This document shows positions 27,565 through 37,917 of a DNA stretch of 64,000 nucleotides, piece by piece (position 1 is the stretch's first letter; each line of letters opens with the position of its first letter). The stretch is from Pseudomonas sp. ICMP22404 (GTDB taxonomy: Bacteria; Pseudomonadota; Gammaproteobacteria; Pseudomonadales; Pseudomonadaceae): contig NZ_VCNG01000005.1 of the NCBI RefSeq assembly GCF_006227205.1, forward strand, positions 310,001-374,000, read 5' to 3'. Position numbers and translations under genes: made by a program. A model generated the notes under the pieces. The model did no database searches. It worked only from the letters and a program-made list of their open reading frames with translations, and had not been told where the DNA came from.

Positions 27565-28896
27565 TTATAGATTCCCCGCTTTTTTCCACCCCAGGTACAG
27601 CGTCACCAGCTCGGCCCCCAGCTCCCCGGGCCGGGCTTGCAGTACCGAAATACCATGGGCGCTCATTCGCTCATGCAGCTCGGCCCGCGCATTCAAATAC
27701 TCCACCGTCCCGCAATAGGCCAACGCCTCCGGCAAGGTCTGCACCGGTGTCTGGCGCAGCCGATCGAGCGCTTCTTCCCGCAGGCTTGCCACCAGTACTC
27801 GATGTTGCTGGCCCAGCCGTTTGACCGCCGTCAGCAGGTCTTCGTCATCCTCATCCCGCAGATTGGTCACCAACACCACCAAGGCCCGGCGTTTCTGGCG
27901 GGTCAGCAGCTCGTTGACGGCGGCCTGGTAATCGGCGGGACGTTGGCTGCTGTCGAGGTCGTACACGGTGTTGAGCAACACGTTGAGTTGGCCCTGGCCT
28001 TTGGCCGGGGCGAGGTAGCGGGGTGGATCGCTGGCGAAGGTGCTCAGGCCCACGGCGTCACCCTGGCGCAACGCGGTGTAGCTGAGCAGCAGGCAGGCGT
28101 TGAGGGCGTGATCGAAATGCGACAGCTCATCGTCCTGGCTGCGCATGCGCCGGCCGCAATCGAGCATGAAGATGATCTGCTGGTCGCGCTCGTCCTCGTA
28201 CTCCCGGGCGATGGGCGTGCGGTGGCGGGCGGTGGCCTTCCAGTCGATCTGGCGCAGGCTGTCGCCCTCGCGGAATTCGCGCAGTTGATGGAACTCCATC
28301 CCCTGGCCCCGCCGTTGGCGCTGGCGCACGCCGAGCTGGTTGAGCCAGTTGTCCACCACCAGCAACTGACCGTCGTAGAGCCTGGCGAAATCGGGATAGA
28401 CGCGGATCTCATCGACCGCCTCCAGCAGGCGTTTGCCGGTCCACAGCCCCAATGGGCTGGGTAGATTGATTTCGCAGTGTTCGAAGATGAAATGGCCACG
28501 CTTGAGGGGCCGCAGGCGGTAGCCGACCTGGCTGTGCTGGCCGGGTTGAAGGTCGACCGACAACGGCAGGTATTCGAAATCCAGGCCATTGGGTATGTGA
28601 TCGAAGACCTGGACGTTCAGCGGCTGATGAAAGTCGTGAGTGATTGCCAGGTGAACGTCGCTCCAGCGACCCAGCGCCAGGCTTCCGGGCATTTGCCGCT
28701 GCACCCGGGGCGACGGCAAGCGCTTGAGGCGCACGGCGTCGAGGATCGCCAGGGCCAGCAGGGCCAGCTGCAAGCCCCAATTGATCGACACGAGCGCCGA
28801 TGGCACCACGATGCCCAGTGCTTGCAACGTGCCCAGCACCACGCCCAGGACCAGCAGGACTGCCAGCCAGATCAGCAGCAGGCGCGAGGGCTTCAT
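27565..28896 (-). CDS. DUF58 domain protein (MoxR-operon partner)
   Basis: This 443-residue protein has two N-terminal membrane segments (about 6-28 and 34-52). A DUF58/von Willebrand-like C-terminal domain carries the signature LREFREGDSLRQIDWKATAR, then MLDCGRRMRS. Such proteins work with MoxR ATPases in envelope or complex maturation. The ATG at 28896 begins the membrane segment; upstream in-frame codons run into a REP and are not used. It is separated from moxR by a REP pair, so expression may be reduced relative to the rest of the operon. Confidence 0.88.
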   Translation of the reverse strand: MKPSRLLLIWLAVLLVLGVVLGTLQALGIVVPSALVSINWGLQLALLALAILDAVRLKRLPSPRVQRQMPGSLALGRWSDVHLAITHDFHQPLNVQVFDHIPNGLDFEYLPLSVDLQPGQHSQVGYRLRPLKRGHFIFEHCEINLPSPLGLWTGKRLLEAVDEIRVYPDFARLYDGQLLVVDNWLNQLGVRQRQRRGQGMEFHQLREFREGDSLRQIDWKATARHRTPIAREYEDERDQQIIFMLDCGRRMRSQDDELSHFDHALNACLLLSYTALRQGDAVGLSTFASDPPRYLAPAKGQGQLNVLLNTVYDLDSSQRPADYQAAVNELLTRQKRRALVVLVTNLRDEDDEDLLTAVKRLGQQHRVLVASLREEALDRLRQTPVQTLPEALAYCGTVEYLNARAELHERMSAHGISVLQARPGELGAELVTLYLGWKKAGNL

Positions 28897-28923
28897 GGGT
28901 GCATGCTCTTGAGCAGGTCCATT

Positions 28924-29031
28924 GTAGCGAGGGGATTTATCCCCGCTGGCTGCGAAGCAGACCCTTGCGGTGTACCAGGCAGAACCAGGGGGCTGCTGTG
29001 CAGCCCAGCGGGGATAAATCCCCTCGCCACA
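28924..29031. repeat. REP inverted pair inside the MoxR operon
   Basis: A forward GTAGCGAGGGGATTTATCCC copy and an inverted GGGATAAATCCCCTCGCCAC copy lie between moxR and the DUF58 gene on the same strand. As mRNA they would form a large stem-loop between two cistrons. Confidence 0.87.
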
Positions 29032-29059
29032 GAGTGCGGCGTCATCAGGAGATCCATCA

Positions 29060-30064
29060 TCACAAACGCGGCGCCGGTACTTGGTCCAGCAGTTGTCCCA
29101 AGACCTGGTCCACCGAGAGCCCTTCGATGTCCAGCTCGGGCGCCAAGCGTACCCGGTGACGCAACACGGCCAGGGCGCAGCCCTTGATGTCATCCGGCAC
29201 CACGAACTCGCCGCCACGCAGCAACGCCCGAGCCCGGGCGCAACGCACCAGCGCGATCGAGGCCCGTGGCCCGGCCCCCAGGCTCAGCCCCGGCCAGCTG
29301 CGGGTGGTGCGAGCCAATCTCACCGCATAGTCGAGCACCTGGTCGTCCATCGGCAGGTCGCTGGCGATGCGTTGCAGCGCTTGCACGTCCTTGGCCTGCA
29401 ACACCGTGCGCAAGGGTTGGACATCGAGCATGTCGGCGCGGGTCGAGCGGCTGACCTGGCGCACCATGTTCATCTCCTGTTCGGCATCGGGGTAGTCCAT
29501 GCGTACCTTGAGCATGAAACGGTCGAGCTCGGCTTCCGGCAGCGGGTAGGTGCCTTCCTGTTCAATGGGGTTCTGGGTGGCCAGCACCATGAAAGGCTGG
29601 GCGATGGGCAAGGCACGGCCTTCGAGGGTCACCTGGCGTTCCTGCATGGCTTCGAGCAATGCGGCCTGGGTCTTGGCCGGCGCGCGGTTGATCTCGTCCG
29701 CCAACAGAAGGTTGGTAAACACCGGCCCCTTGCGCAAATTGAACTGCTCGGTCTGCAAGTCGTACACCGCATGCCCGGTGACATCGCTGGGCATCAGGTC
29801 GGGAGTGAACTGGATGCGCGCGAACTCGCCGCTGAAGCAGCGGGCCAGGGCACGCACCAACAGTGTCTTGCCCAGGCCGGGAACCCCTTCGAGCAGTACG
29901 TGACCACCGGCGATCAACGCCGTGAGCACATCGTCGATCACCGCAGCCTGGCCGACCACTGCCTTGTGCAATTCGGTGCGGATGGCCTGGGCCAACTGAC
30001 TGGCGCGCTGGCGCTGTTGGGCGGCATGGGCCTGGCTGCCGGCAGGTTCGTTCTGTTCAGTCAT
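29060..30064 (-). CDS. MoxR-family AAA+ ATPase
   Basis: This 334-residue cytoplasmic ATPase has Walker A GVPGLGKT at 60-67, Walker B LLLADEINR around 119-127, and the MoxR-typical ATQNPIEQEGTYPLPEAE sensor region. MoxR ATPases act as chaperones that help assemble or activate partner proteins, usually with DUF58/VWA proteins encoded nearby, as here. The ATG overlaps the stop of the DUF4350 gene, so it belongs to the same operon. Confidence 0.95.
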   Translation of the reverse strand: MTEQNEPAGSQAHAAQQRQRASQLAQAIRTELHKAVVGQAAVIDDVLTALIAGGHVLLEGVPGLGKTLLVRALARCFSGEFARIQFTPDLMPSDVTGHAVYDLQTEQFNLRKGPVFTNLLLADEINRAPAKTQAALLEAMQERQVTLEGRALPIAQPFMVLATQNPIEQEGTYPLPEAELDRFMLKVRMDYPDAEQEMNMVRQVSRSTRADMLDVQPLRTVLQAKDVQALQRIASDLPMDDQVLDYAVRLARTTRSWPGLSLGAGPRASIALVRCARARALLRGGEFVVPDDIKGCALAVLRHRVRLAPELDIEGLSVDQVLGQLLDQVPAPRL

Positions 30065-31227
30065 AAGGCATTCCTGAGGGTTTGCAGATGGGCGACCTGG
30101 CGGCAGAACTCGGCGCTGGACATGCGCTGTTTCGGCCGGGGGCTCAAGGCCTGGCTGATGGCCCGCGTGGATTGGCGGCTAAGCCGTGCGAGCACTTGCC
30201 ACTGTTCGGCGACGGCCAGTTGTTCGAAGCCGGGATGACGATGCCGCGCCCGACGCAGCACGTCCTGTTGCAAGGTCAGCAGCAGATGCTGCCGACCGTT
30301 GTGTCGCAGATGGAACCCGGCGCTGGCCTGCACATGTTCTTCCAGCTGGCGCCGGGCCTTGGAGGCCGGTTGTTGCAGCGGGCCGTGGCGGATCGCCGAG
30401 CGCCAGAGCCAAAGGGCAATCAGGGCCGCCAGCGCCACCAGAGCCTGGGGAAAGTAACGCAGCAGCAGGGTCAGCAGGCTGTCGTGATCGATATTGAACA
30501 GCAACGTGACGGTGCTGTCGGCGCTCAGGTACCAGAGCAGCCAGGCGTTGTCGTACTGCTCGATCTGGTCGTTCTTCCACAGCTCGGCGTCGGTGATCAC
30601 GGTGATCGAGCCCTGGCCATGGTTCAACTGCATCATGTGGGTCGACTGCGCGCTGTTGGCCCAGGCCTGGGCGAGGTTCTTCGGGTCTTCGAGGTGAAAG
30701 TCGGTGTCGAAGCCCACATAGGCGGGGGCCTCTTCATCTTCCAGGTACAACTTGGTCAGCTCGGGGTAGGGATCCTTGATCAGCTCTGGGGGCGGCTCCT
30801 TGAGGTCTTTGCTCAGGAGCTGGTGCAGTTGCACCCGGTCCAGCAGCAGGTCGCCGCTGCTACCGGTGCTGTCATCCCACAAGGCTTCGGCCACGAACAG
30901 CAGGCGGCCACCGGCCCGGGTCCAGTTCATCAACTGGTCGACCTGCCGCGGCGTCATGTTCGTCCGTTCACCCAGCAGTAACAGGGTGCGCTGGCGAGGT
31001 TCCAGGCTCGGCAGGACGTCCAGGTTGTTGGCATGCTCGACCTCCACACCCTGCCGGCGCAGGAAATGTTCGGCGGCCAGATAGGGATTGGCCTGGGCCT
31101 CGGGGGACGGGCCGTAATCGACGGTTTCCTGATAGGGCACCGCGTTCCGGTAGAGGTACATGGCCAGCGCCCCCACCAACGCGACGACAATCAGTATCGC
31201 GGCCAGCCATCCTGCGCGGCGGTTCAT
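30061..31227 (-). CDS. DUF4350 membrane protein
   Basis: This 388-residue protein has an N-terminal membrane segment (about 5-25: GWLAAILIVVALVGALAMYL), a ~230-residue external domain and a second membrane segment near 265-290 (ALVALAALIALWLW). A basic cytoplasmic tail follows. The external part begins YGPSPEAQANPYLAAEHFL, typical of DUF4350. The ATG at 31227 overlaps the stop of the upstream DUF4129 gene (ATGA), and the stop overlaps the moxR ATG. No enzymatic motif is seen; the operon suggests a role in envelope quality or stress. Confidence 0.82.
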   Translation of the reverse strand: MNRRAGWLAAILIVVALVGALAMYLYRNAVPYQETVDYGPSPEAQANPYLAAEHFLRRQGVEVEHANNLDVLPSLEPRQRTLLLLGERTNMTPRQVDQLMNWTRAGGRLLFVAEALWDDSTGSSGDLLLDRVQLHQLLSKDLKEPPPELIKDPYPELTKLYLEDEEAPAYVGFDTDFHLEDPKNLAQAWANSAQSTHMMQLNHGQGSITVITDAELWKNDQIEQYDNAWLLWYLSADSTVTLLFNIDHDSLLTLLLRYFPQALVALAALIALWLWRSAIRHGPLQQPASKARRQLEEHVQASAGFHLRHNGRQHLLLTLQQDVLRRARHRHPGFEQLAVAEQWQVLARLSRQSTRAISQALSPRPKQRMSSAEFCRQVAHLQTLRNAL

Positions 31228-32762
31228 CGGGAGGCTCCCGTATCGAACAAGCCGCGCCAGCCATCGCACAATTCCTGCTGCAGATCCGGGGGCGGTGTGC
31301 GATGCCCGTAGGCAATGTTCTGCCAGTGCAAGGTCAGGTTCTTGCTGAATGCCAGCAGGTTTTCGTGCTGGAGCTGTTCGACGCGCAGCAGCACCTGGCC
31401 TTCGGTATCGGCCGGTTTCAAGGCAACGCCGAACTGATGGTGCAACCGGCTGAGCAAGGCCCGATACAGCAGGCCCAGGGCATCACGAGGGTCGGTGCTC
31501 CATAACTGCTCGACGCGGGTCGCCACGTCGTCGGGCAGGCTCTCTTCGCGTAGATCCAGGCCGAACATCCGCGGCGGTGCCGGTCGTTCCACCGTAGGCC
31601 GTTTGATCGGTTGGCGCTGCCCCAGGGCCTGGAAGCTTTCACGATAGCGCCAGACCAGCCAGGCAATCGCCCCCGCCAGTGTGGCCCAAAGCAAGATCTG
31701 GATCAGCGCGGCGGCAGCTTCGTAGTGCTGACGGCCCAACCATTGGAGCAGGGCCTTGAACCAGCCCGGCGTTTCCTTGGCTTCGGTGGGTTCGGAGGTG
31801 TCCTCGCCGAAACGATAGCGGGTGACCGTTTGCGGGTTCTTGAACGGTGGGGCTTCGAGGATCGCCTTGATGCTGTCCCTGGAGGCCTCGCTGGTGAGGG
31901 GTTGGTTGAGCAACCGCGGGCTGTCGGGGGCGATGCTGTCTTCGTCGGCCCAGGCCGGGGGCGCCGGCGGCAGCAGGAGCAGCGCCAGCAGCATCAGCAC
32001 AGGGGCTGCGCTGCTCAGGCGCTGGCGCAGTCTCCGGAACACCAGTTCGATGTCCCAGGCCTCGAGGATCGTGCGCCGGTTCAGGTAGAGGCTGAAACCG
32101 CAGGCGACGTACACCGGCTCCCAGACGATCAGCAGCAGGGGATACAGGACGTTGACCAGGTGCTCGAACCACAACCAGTCGTGCTCGGTCGTCGTGACCA
32201 GCTTCTGCCAATCCCAGTCCAGTTCGACCTGTTGCGGTACGAACATATAGAACAGGGCCATCAGGCCGAACCACAAGACGGTCTCCAGGTGCACGCCGAT
32301 CACGGTCAGCCATCGCGCCGCGCGGCCGTTGCGTTGCAGCAACACTTGCAAGCGTAGCGCTCGCGCATTACCGGCGAGGCCTTCGAGTTGCACCACCGGC
32401 ATCAGGAAACTACGGCTCAGGCTCAACCGCCGCCAGGTCAGGCTGGCGAACAACTGCGGTTTGAGCACTGCAGGCCACTGTCGCAAGGCCTGCTTCAGGG
32501 TCGGTGTTTCGCCAAACAGTGCCTTGGACAGGATGTACAGCGGCAAGCGGTCGAAGGCCGGTTTCAACCACCAGAACACCAGCACCACCAGGGACGGTGA
32601 GTCCCACAGCAACAGGCACAGCAGGGCGTAGACCGGCAGCGTGACCATGGCCCAGCTGGTCATCAACAGGCGTCGGTGCTGCTGGCTCATCAGCACGCCC
32701 AGGTCCATGGCTTCCCAGGTGGTACGGGGACGGATGGCGACGGTGGCATCACTCAGCCGCAT
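31224..32762 (-). CDS. DUF4129 domain membrane protein
   Basis: This 512-residue protein has several hydrophobic segments in the first 290 residues and one near 365-385. The C-terminal DUF4129-like region contains LYRALLSRLHHQFGV and later TLHWQNIAYG. In bacteria this domain is often fused to or encoded beside transglutaminase and MoxR/DUF58 genes. The ATG at 32762 overlaps the preceding gene by 14 nt. An in-frame ATG at 32780 is possible but overlaps more. It is part of the six-gene RDD-to-DUF58 operon. Confidence 0.8.
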   Translation of the reverse strand: MRLSDATVAIRPRTTWEAMDLGVLMSQQHRRLLMTSWAMVTLPVYALLCLLLWDSPSLVVLVFWWLKPAFDRLPLYILSKALFGETPTLKQALRQWPAVLKPQLFASLTWRRLSLSRSFLMPVVQLEGLAGNARALRLQVLLQRNGRAARWLTVIGVHLETVLWFGLMALFYMFVPQQVELDWDWQKLVTTTEHDWLWFEHLVNVLYPLLLIVWEPVYVACGFSLYLNRRTILEAWDIELVFRRLRQRLSSAAPVLMLLALLLLPPAPPAWADEDSIAPDSPRLLNQPLTSEASRDSIKAILEAPPFKNPQTVTRYRFGEDTSEPTEAKETPGWFKALLQWLGRQHYEAAAALIQILLWATLAGAIAWLVWRYRESFQALGQRQPIKRPTVERPAPPRMFGLDLREESLPDDVATRVEQLWSTDPRDALGLLYRALLSRLHHQFGVALKPADTEGQVLLRVEQLQHENLLAFSKNLTLHWQNIAYGHRTPPPDLQQELCDGWRGLFDTGASR

Positions 32763-33723
32763 GGTGTATCCGTCCGGCAAACAGCAGGTAACTGACCACC
32801 AGCAGCCACAGCAAGGCGCCGACCGTGTATTTGACGGTCGGCGTCACGGTGCTGGAGGACCAATACGCTTCGATGAACGCGGCGAGGAACAGGAACAGCA
32901 TGACCCCGCCGATCATCGACACGCTTTTACCTGCGGCGAGCCGCAGGGCTTCGCCCCGGGTTAGGCGTCCCGGCGCGATCAATGCCCAGCCTAGTTGCAG
33001 GCCCGCGGCGCCGGCCAGGGTGATGGCGGTGAGTTCGAAGGCGCCATGCCCGATCACGAACGACCAGAACGTGCCTCCGGAACCAATCTGGGTCAGGTAC
33101 CCGGCGACTGCGCCGATGGTCAGACCGTTGAAGAACAGGAAGAACGCACTGCCCAGGCCAAACATCATGCCGCTGGCAAACGTCTGAAAAGCGATGCCGA
33201 TGTTATGCATGATGTAGTAGCCGAACATGGCCCAGTCTTCGCTGGCCGCCCGTTCGATCGAGCGCCCCAGGTGGCCGGCGGTGGGGTCGTACATGCTGCG
33301 GATCTGGCTGACCTCTTCGGCGTCCAGCACGCTGTAGACAAGGTCTGGAACCAGGTAAACCAGCAGCCCGATGCCGACCAGGCTGCCGAGGAACATCAGG
33401 CTGGCAGCCAGTACGAACCGCCACTGTTCACGGACCAGCCGGGGGAAACCGGCCAGGATGAACGCCGAAAGGCTGGCCGACGGCCGGCTGCGGTCACGGT
33501 AGAGCTGCTGGTGACCGCGCAGCGCAAGTTGTTGCAGGGTATCGACCAGCAGGCTGCTGTAGCCCCGCGCCTGGGCCAGCGCCAGATGCTGGCAGAGCCG
33601 GCGGTAGGCTTGGGGGAAATCGCTGCTCTGGGGCACATTGCGGCTGCGCTCCAGTTGATCGAGCTGCCGGGACAGCTGTTCCCACGCTTCCTGATGACGG
33701 TTCTCGAACAGGCTTTGCTTCAT
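32749..33723 (-). CDS. SpoIIM-like (stage II sporulation M) membrane protein
   Basis: This 324-residue integral membrane protein has a soluble helical N-terminus (1-105) and about six membrane segments. Motifs such as YYIMHNIGIAFQTFASGMMFG and GHGAFELTAITLAGAAGL identify the SpoIIM/DUF95 family. The name does not imply sporulation; in Gram-negatives the family appears in MoxR operons with unknown function. The start overlaps the RDD gene stop by 4 nt. Confidence 0.85.
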   Translation of the reverse strand: MKQSLFENRHQEAWEQLSRQLDQLERSRNVPQSSDFPQAYRRLCQHLALAQARGYSSLLVDTLQQLALRGHQQLYRDRSRPSASLSAFILAGFPRLVREQWRFVLAASLMFLGSLVGIGLLVYLVPDLVYSVLDAEEVSQIRSMYDPTAGHLGRSIERAASEDWAMFGYYIMHNIGIAFQTFASGMMFGLGSAFFLFFNGLTIGAVAGYLTQIGSGGTFWSFVIGHGAFELTAITLAGAAGLQLGWALIAPGRLTRGEALRLAAGKSVSMIGGVMLFLFLAAFIEAYWSSSTVTPTVKYTVGALLWLLVVSYLLFAGRIHHAAE

Positions 33724-34445
33724 GTCGGCCCCAGCAGGCCGCGGGCGATACCATTGAGCTCGGCCACGGCTCGCGGTGGCTGGACATTCAGTGGTGCCGC
33801 CAGGATGGCCGCCAGTTCGTTGACCCTGGCCTCGGAAAGTTCGGCCTGACGCTCGGCGAAACCCAGCACCGCGCGTTGCTCGTTCAGGCTCAGGACAAAG
33901 GGCGGGCGTACCGGCAGTGCCGATGGCAAGGCAGGGCGCTTGATCGGTTGCTCGCGATACACCACCAGCGTGCCGGCCGCCAGGTCGCCCAGGCGTTTGA
34001 ACGCCGGATGCTGCAGGCAACTGATCGCCCCGAAGGTGTAGCCGAAGGGCAGCATGTCGACGAAACGCAGCAGGTTGCGGATCAGCGAGGCGGACCAGCC
34101 GATGGGACGACCGTCGTCCTGGACCACCCGCAACCCCATCATTTGTTTGCCGGGAGAGCAGCCCTGGCGCAGTACCTCGAACAGCACCATGTACCACCAG
34201 CTGACCACGAACAGCAGGATGGAACCGAGGCCGATACCCAGGTCACCGAAAAATGCGAGGATGCCGAACAGAAAACCCAGGATCAGCCCCCGTATCCCCA
34301 GGTCGATGGCAAAAGCCAGCGCGCGGGGCATCAACCCTGCCGGGCGCAGTGGCAGGTCGATGCCTTCGGGCGTCTCGACCTGATACCGCGTGTCCAGTGG
34401 CGGGGGCAGCGTCGCGGTCCTTTGCAGTGCTGGTGTCTCGAGCAT
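33720..34445 (-). CDS. RDD-family membrane protein
   Basis: This 241-residue protein carries an RDD domain (about 40-165) with the motifs RALAFAIDLGIRG, CSPGKQMMGLRVV and the hydrophobic helices between them. A soluble C-terminal tail of ~75 residues follows. RDD proteins are small membrane proteins, some linked to ion transport; here the operon is the better guide. I chose the ATG at 34445, twelve codons inside the longest frame, because it is preceded by AGG at usable spacing. It is the first gene of the six-gene MoxR operon. Confidence 0.85.
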   Translation of the reverse strand: MLETPALQRTATLPPPLDTRYQVETPEGIDLPLRPAGLMPRALAFAIDLGIRGLILGFLFGILAFFGDLGIGLGSILLFVVSWWYMVLFEVLRQGCSPGKQMMGLRVVQDDGRPIGWSASLIRNLLRFVDMLPFGYTFGAISCLQHPAFKRLGDLAAGTLVVYREQPIKRPALPSALPVRPPFVLSLNEQRAVLGFAERQAELSEARVNELAAILAAPLNVQPPRAVAELNGIARGLLGPT

Positions 34446-34630
34446 GGGCAACCTGAGTGATGGGCCGGTTCGAACATTCAATCCCGGCAGATGCTAGCAG
34501 CCTTCGTGCGGGCAAACGATACAACTGTGTATGTCATTTTATGGATCGTGACGTGATTCAATCCGTCGCCCCCTGGCCGAAGCCGGGTGGGACCCCTAGA
34601 CTTCGCCAGTCTTTTGCTCAGGAACAGCCC

Positions 34631-36058
34631 GTGACCTCCATCTTCTGGTACGACTACGAAACCACCGGCATCGATCCCCGTTGCGACCGGCCCTTGCAGG
34701 TGGCGGGCATCCGTACCGATTTCGAGCTCAACGAAATCGACGAACCGGTGAACCTGTATTGCCGGCCGAGCGATGACATCCTGCCCCATCCGGCGGCTTG
34801 TGCGATCACCGGCATCACCCCGACATGCCTGGCTGAAAAAGGCTTGAGCGAAGCCGATTTCATGACCCGTGTCCACCAGCAACTGGCCGCGCCCGGTACC
34901 TGTGGCGCCGGCTATAACACCCTGCGTTTCGACGATGAAATGACCCGCTACAGCCTCTATCGGAATTTTTTCGACCCGTATGCGCGGGAATGGCAGGGTG
35001 GCAACAGCCGTTGGGACTTGATCGATCTGGTACGCGCGGCCTATGCGCTGCGCCCCGATGGTATTGCCTGGCCGCAAGAAGATGGCCGGGTCACCCTCAA
35101 GCTCGAGCGCCTGACCGCCGCCAATGGCATCGACCATGGCCAGGCCCATGATGCGTTGTCGGACGTGCGCGCAACGATTGCCCTGGCCCGCCTGATCCGC
35201 CAGAAGCAGCCACGGCTCTACGACTGGCTGTTCCAGTTGCGCAGCAAGCAGAAGGTGATGGACCAGATCCGCCTGTTGCAGCCCATGGTGCATGTTTCCG
35301 GGCGTTTCTCGGCCGCTCGAAATTATATCGGTGTGGTTTTGCCGCTGGCCTGGCATCCGAAGAACCGCAATGCCCTGATTGTCTGCGACCTGCACCTGGA
35401 TCCCCAAGGCTTGTTGGACCACGATGCGGACTTCTTGCGGCAACGTTTATATACCCGCCGCGACGAACTGCTCGAGGGAGAGTTGCCTGTGCCCCTCAAA
35501 CTCATTCATATCAACAAATGTCCGGTGGTCGCGCCGCTGTCGGTGCTGCGTGCCGAGGACCGGCAGCGACTGCAACTGGACATGGATGGACTGCAGCAAC
35601 GGGCGTTGCAACTGAGTGATGCCCAGCAAGTTTGGCAGGATAAACTTCAGGCTATTTATGGTCGCGAGGATTTCACGGCCAGCGAGGACCCCGAGCAACA
35701 GTTATACACAGGCTTCCTCGGTGATCGCGATCGGCGTTTATGTGAACAAGTCCGCATGGCAGACCCGGCTCATTTGGCGCAAGAGCGCTGGCCTTTCGAT
35801 GATGAACGTTTGCCGGAATTATTGTTCCGATATCGCGCACGTAACTTTCCAGATACGTTGAACGCCGAAGAGCAGGGGCGCTGGAAGCTGTTCTGTCAGC
35901 AACGCCTGTCATCACAGCAATGGGGCGCACCCAATACCCTGGAAAGTTTTGATGAGGCGATGGGAGAGTGGCTGGCGCTTTCCACGCCATTGCAGCGAGA
36001 GGTGCTTCTGGAGTGGCAAGGTTATAGCCAGCAACTGCGCAAACGTTTAAGCCTTTGA
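34631..36058 (+). CDS. sbcB: Exodeoxyribonuclease I
   Basis: This 475-residue 3'-5' single-strand DNA exonuclease of the DEDDh family functions in recombination repair and mismatch repair. The first catalytic acids are D8 and E10 in WYDYETTGIDP. The histidine/aspartate motif is HDALSDVRATIALARL, and the SH3-like and C-terminal helical regions are full length. Translation probably starts at GTG 34631 with AGGA upstream, which gives the conserved MTSIFWYDYE start; the longer in-frame ATG at 34457 would add 58 unrelated residues. The order sbcB-mvaT-purU recalls PA4316-PA4314, from memory. Confidence 0.95.
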   Translation: MTSIFWYDYETTGIDPRCDRPLQVAGIRTDFELNEIDEPVNLYCRPSDDILPHPAACAITGITPTCLAEKGLSEADFMTRVHQQLAAPGTCGAGYNTLRFDDEMTRYSLYRNFFDPYAREWQGGNSRWDLIDLVRAAYALRPDGIAWPQEDGRVTLKLERLTAANGIDHGQAHDALSDVRATIALARLIRQKQPRLYDWLFQLRSKQKVMDQIRLLQPMVHVSGRFSAARNYIGVVLPLAWHPKNRNALIVCDLHLDPQGLLDHDADFLRQRLYTRRDELLEGELPVPLKLIHINKCPVVAPLSVLRAEDRQRLQLDMDGLQQRALQLSDAQQVWQDKLQAIYGREDFTASEDPEQQLYTGFLGDRDRRLCEQVRMADPAHLAQERWPFDDERLPELLFRYRARNFPDTLNAEEQGRWKLFCQQRLSSQQWGAPNTLESFDEAMGEWLALSTPLQREVLLEWQGYSQQLRKRLSL

Positions 36059-36089
36059 ACGGCAATGCAGTGAAAAACCCACAGGCATG

Positions 36090-36117
36090 AAAAACGCCAG
36101 CAATGGCTGGCGTTTTG
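36090..36117. terminator. Bidirectional terminator between sbcB and mvaT
   Basis: ACGCCAGC-AATG-GCTGGCGT with an A-run on the left and a T-run on the right, lying between convergent stops. Confidence 0.88.
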
Positions 36118-36149
36118 TGTGCGTAGAGAACGCTGAAACCCGACGAGGC

Positions 36150-36530
36150 TTAGCCCAGCAGGGTTGCCCAGCCCTCAACCACATCACCGCCCCACTTGGC
36201 TTTCCACTCTTTCAGAGTCTTGTGGTTGCCACCTTTGGTTTCGATGACTTCGCCGTTGTGCGGGTTTTTGTATTGCTTAACTTTGCGAGCGCGTTTGGTG
36301 CCGGTAGTTTTCACGGCGCCGCCACGAGGTGCTTTACCCGACTTGGCTTCTGGATCCAACAGGGCAATGATGTCGCGCAGGGACTTGGAGTACTCGCCCA
36401 TCAGAGTGCGCAGTTTGCCTTCGAATTCCAATTCTTTTTGCAATTTATCGTCTTTGGACAGGTCGGCCAGACGCTGTTGCAGTTCTTCAATGGCTTGTTT
36501 TGTAGCGTTGTATTCAGTGATCAAGGACAT
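36150..36530 (-). CDS. mvaT: MvaT-family H-NS-like nucleoid protein
   Basis: This 126-residue xenogeneic silencer binds AT-rich DNA and represses acquired genes. An N-terminal coiled coil (about 1-62: SLITEYNATKQAIEELQQRL) drives oligomerisation. The C-terminal DNA-binding domain (about 78-126) contains YKNPHNGEVIETKGGNHKTL, including the GGN loop used for minor-groove recognition. The ATG at 36530 gives the conserved MSLI start. The intergenic region to purU is AT-rich, as expected for an autoregulated mvaT promoter. The Tc operon in this window is a plausible but unproven target, because its 5' part has lower GC. Confidence 0.93.
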   Translation of the reverse strand: MSLITEYNATKQAIEELQQRLADLSKDDKLQKELEFEGKLRTLMGEYSKSLRDIIALLDPEAKSGKAPRGGAVKTTGTKRARKVKQYKNPHNGEVIETKGGNHKTLKEWKAKWGGDVVEGWATLLG

Positions 36531-36824
36531 GGGGACTACCTTATGTAGGGCACTGCGGACAAGGAGACAGTGTGGCAATAGTAATCAGACAGTTTCATCA
36601 AGTAAACATTTAAGCAGGCTTTTATTTAATTACTTAGTACCAGGCCACAAAAAAGGGCCTTGCAGTTAAATACCCTCACGGCTTTTCACATCCTTTCACA
36701 ATATAAGCGCTTGCCCCGGCCCCGCCCCGCTCGGTGCCCGCAGGGGCTCGGTCTGTCATCAATACTGCAGTTTTGCGGCGTAATGGCTAGAATGGCGGCC
36801 TTTGCGAAGTTCTGGAGTTCCCTA

Positions 36825-37673
<849 letters not shown>

Positions 37674-37714
37674 CCGAACGGCTGGCGATCAACAATGGGG
37701 ATAAACCCGCGCAC

Positions 37715-37861
37715 CTGTGGCGAGGGGATTTAGCGAAACGTCGCACCGCCCCGCTGGGGCGCGAAGCGGCCCTAAAATCGACACCTCGGTGTGTCAGGCG
37801 GGCCGATTGATTATCTTGGGGCTGCTGCGCAGCCCAGCGGGGATAAATCCCCTCGCCACAA
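37715..37861. repeat. REP inverted pair with variant left arm
   Basis: The left copy reads CGAGGGGATTTAGCGAAACG and continues TCGCACCGCCCCGCTGGG, a known-looking extended form of the family. The right copy is standard (GGGATAAATCCCCTCGCCAC). It lies just after purU. Confidence 0.85.
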
Positions 37862-37917
37862 AGTTCTGTGTTGTCTGTTATTTGACGGACAGGGCTCTTT
37901 TCATGATGAGGCACACC

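Noticed and set aside
37715..37861. Insertion inside the left REP arm as a mobile element
   Set aside because: The AGCGAAACGTCGCACCGC segment looks like a regular variant of this REP family and has no terminal repeats or target duplication.
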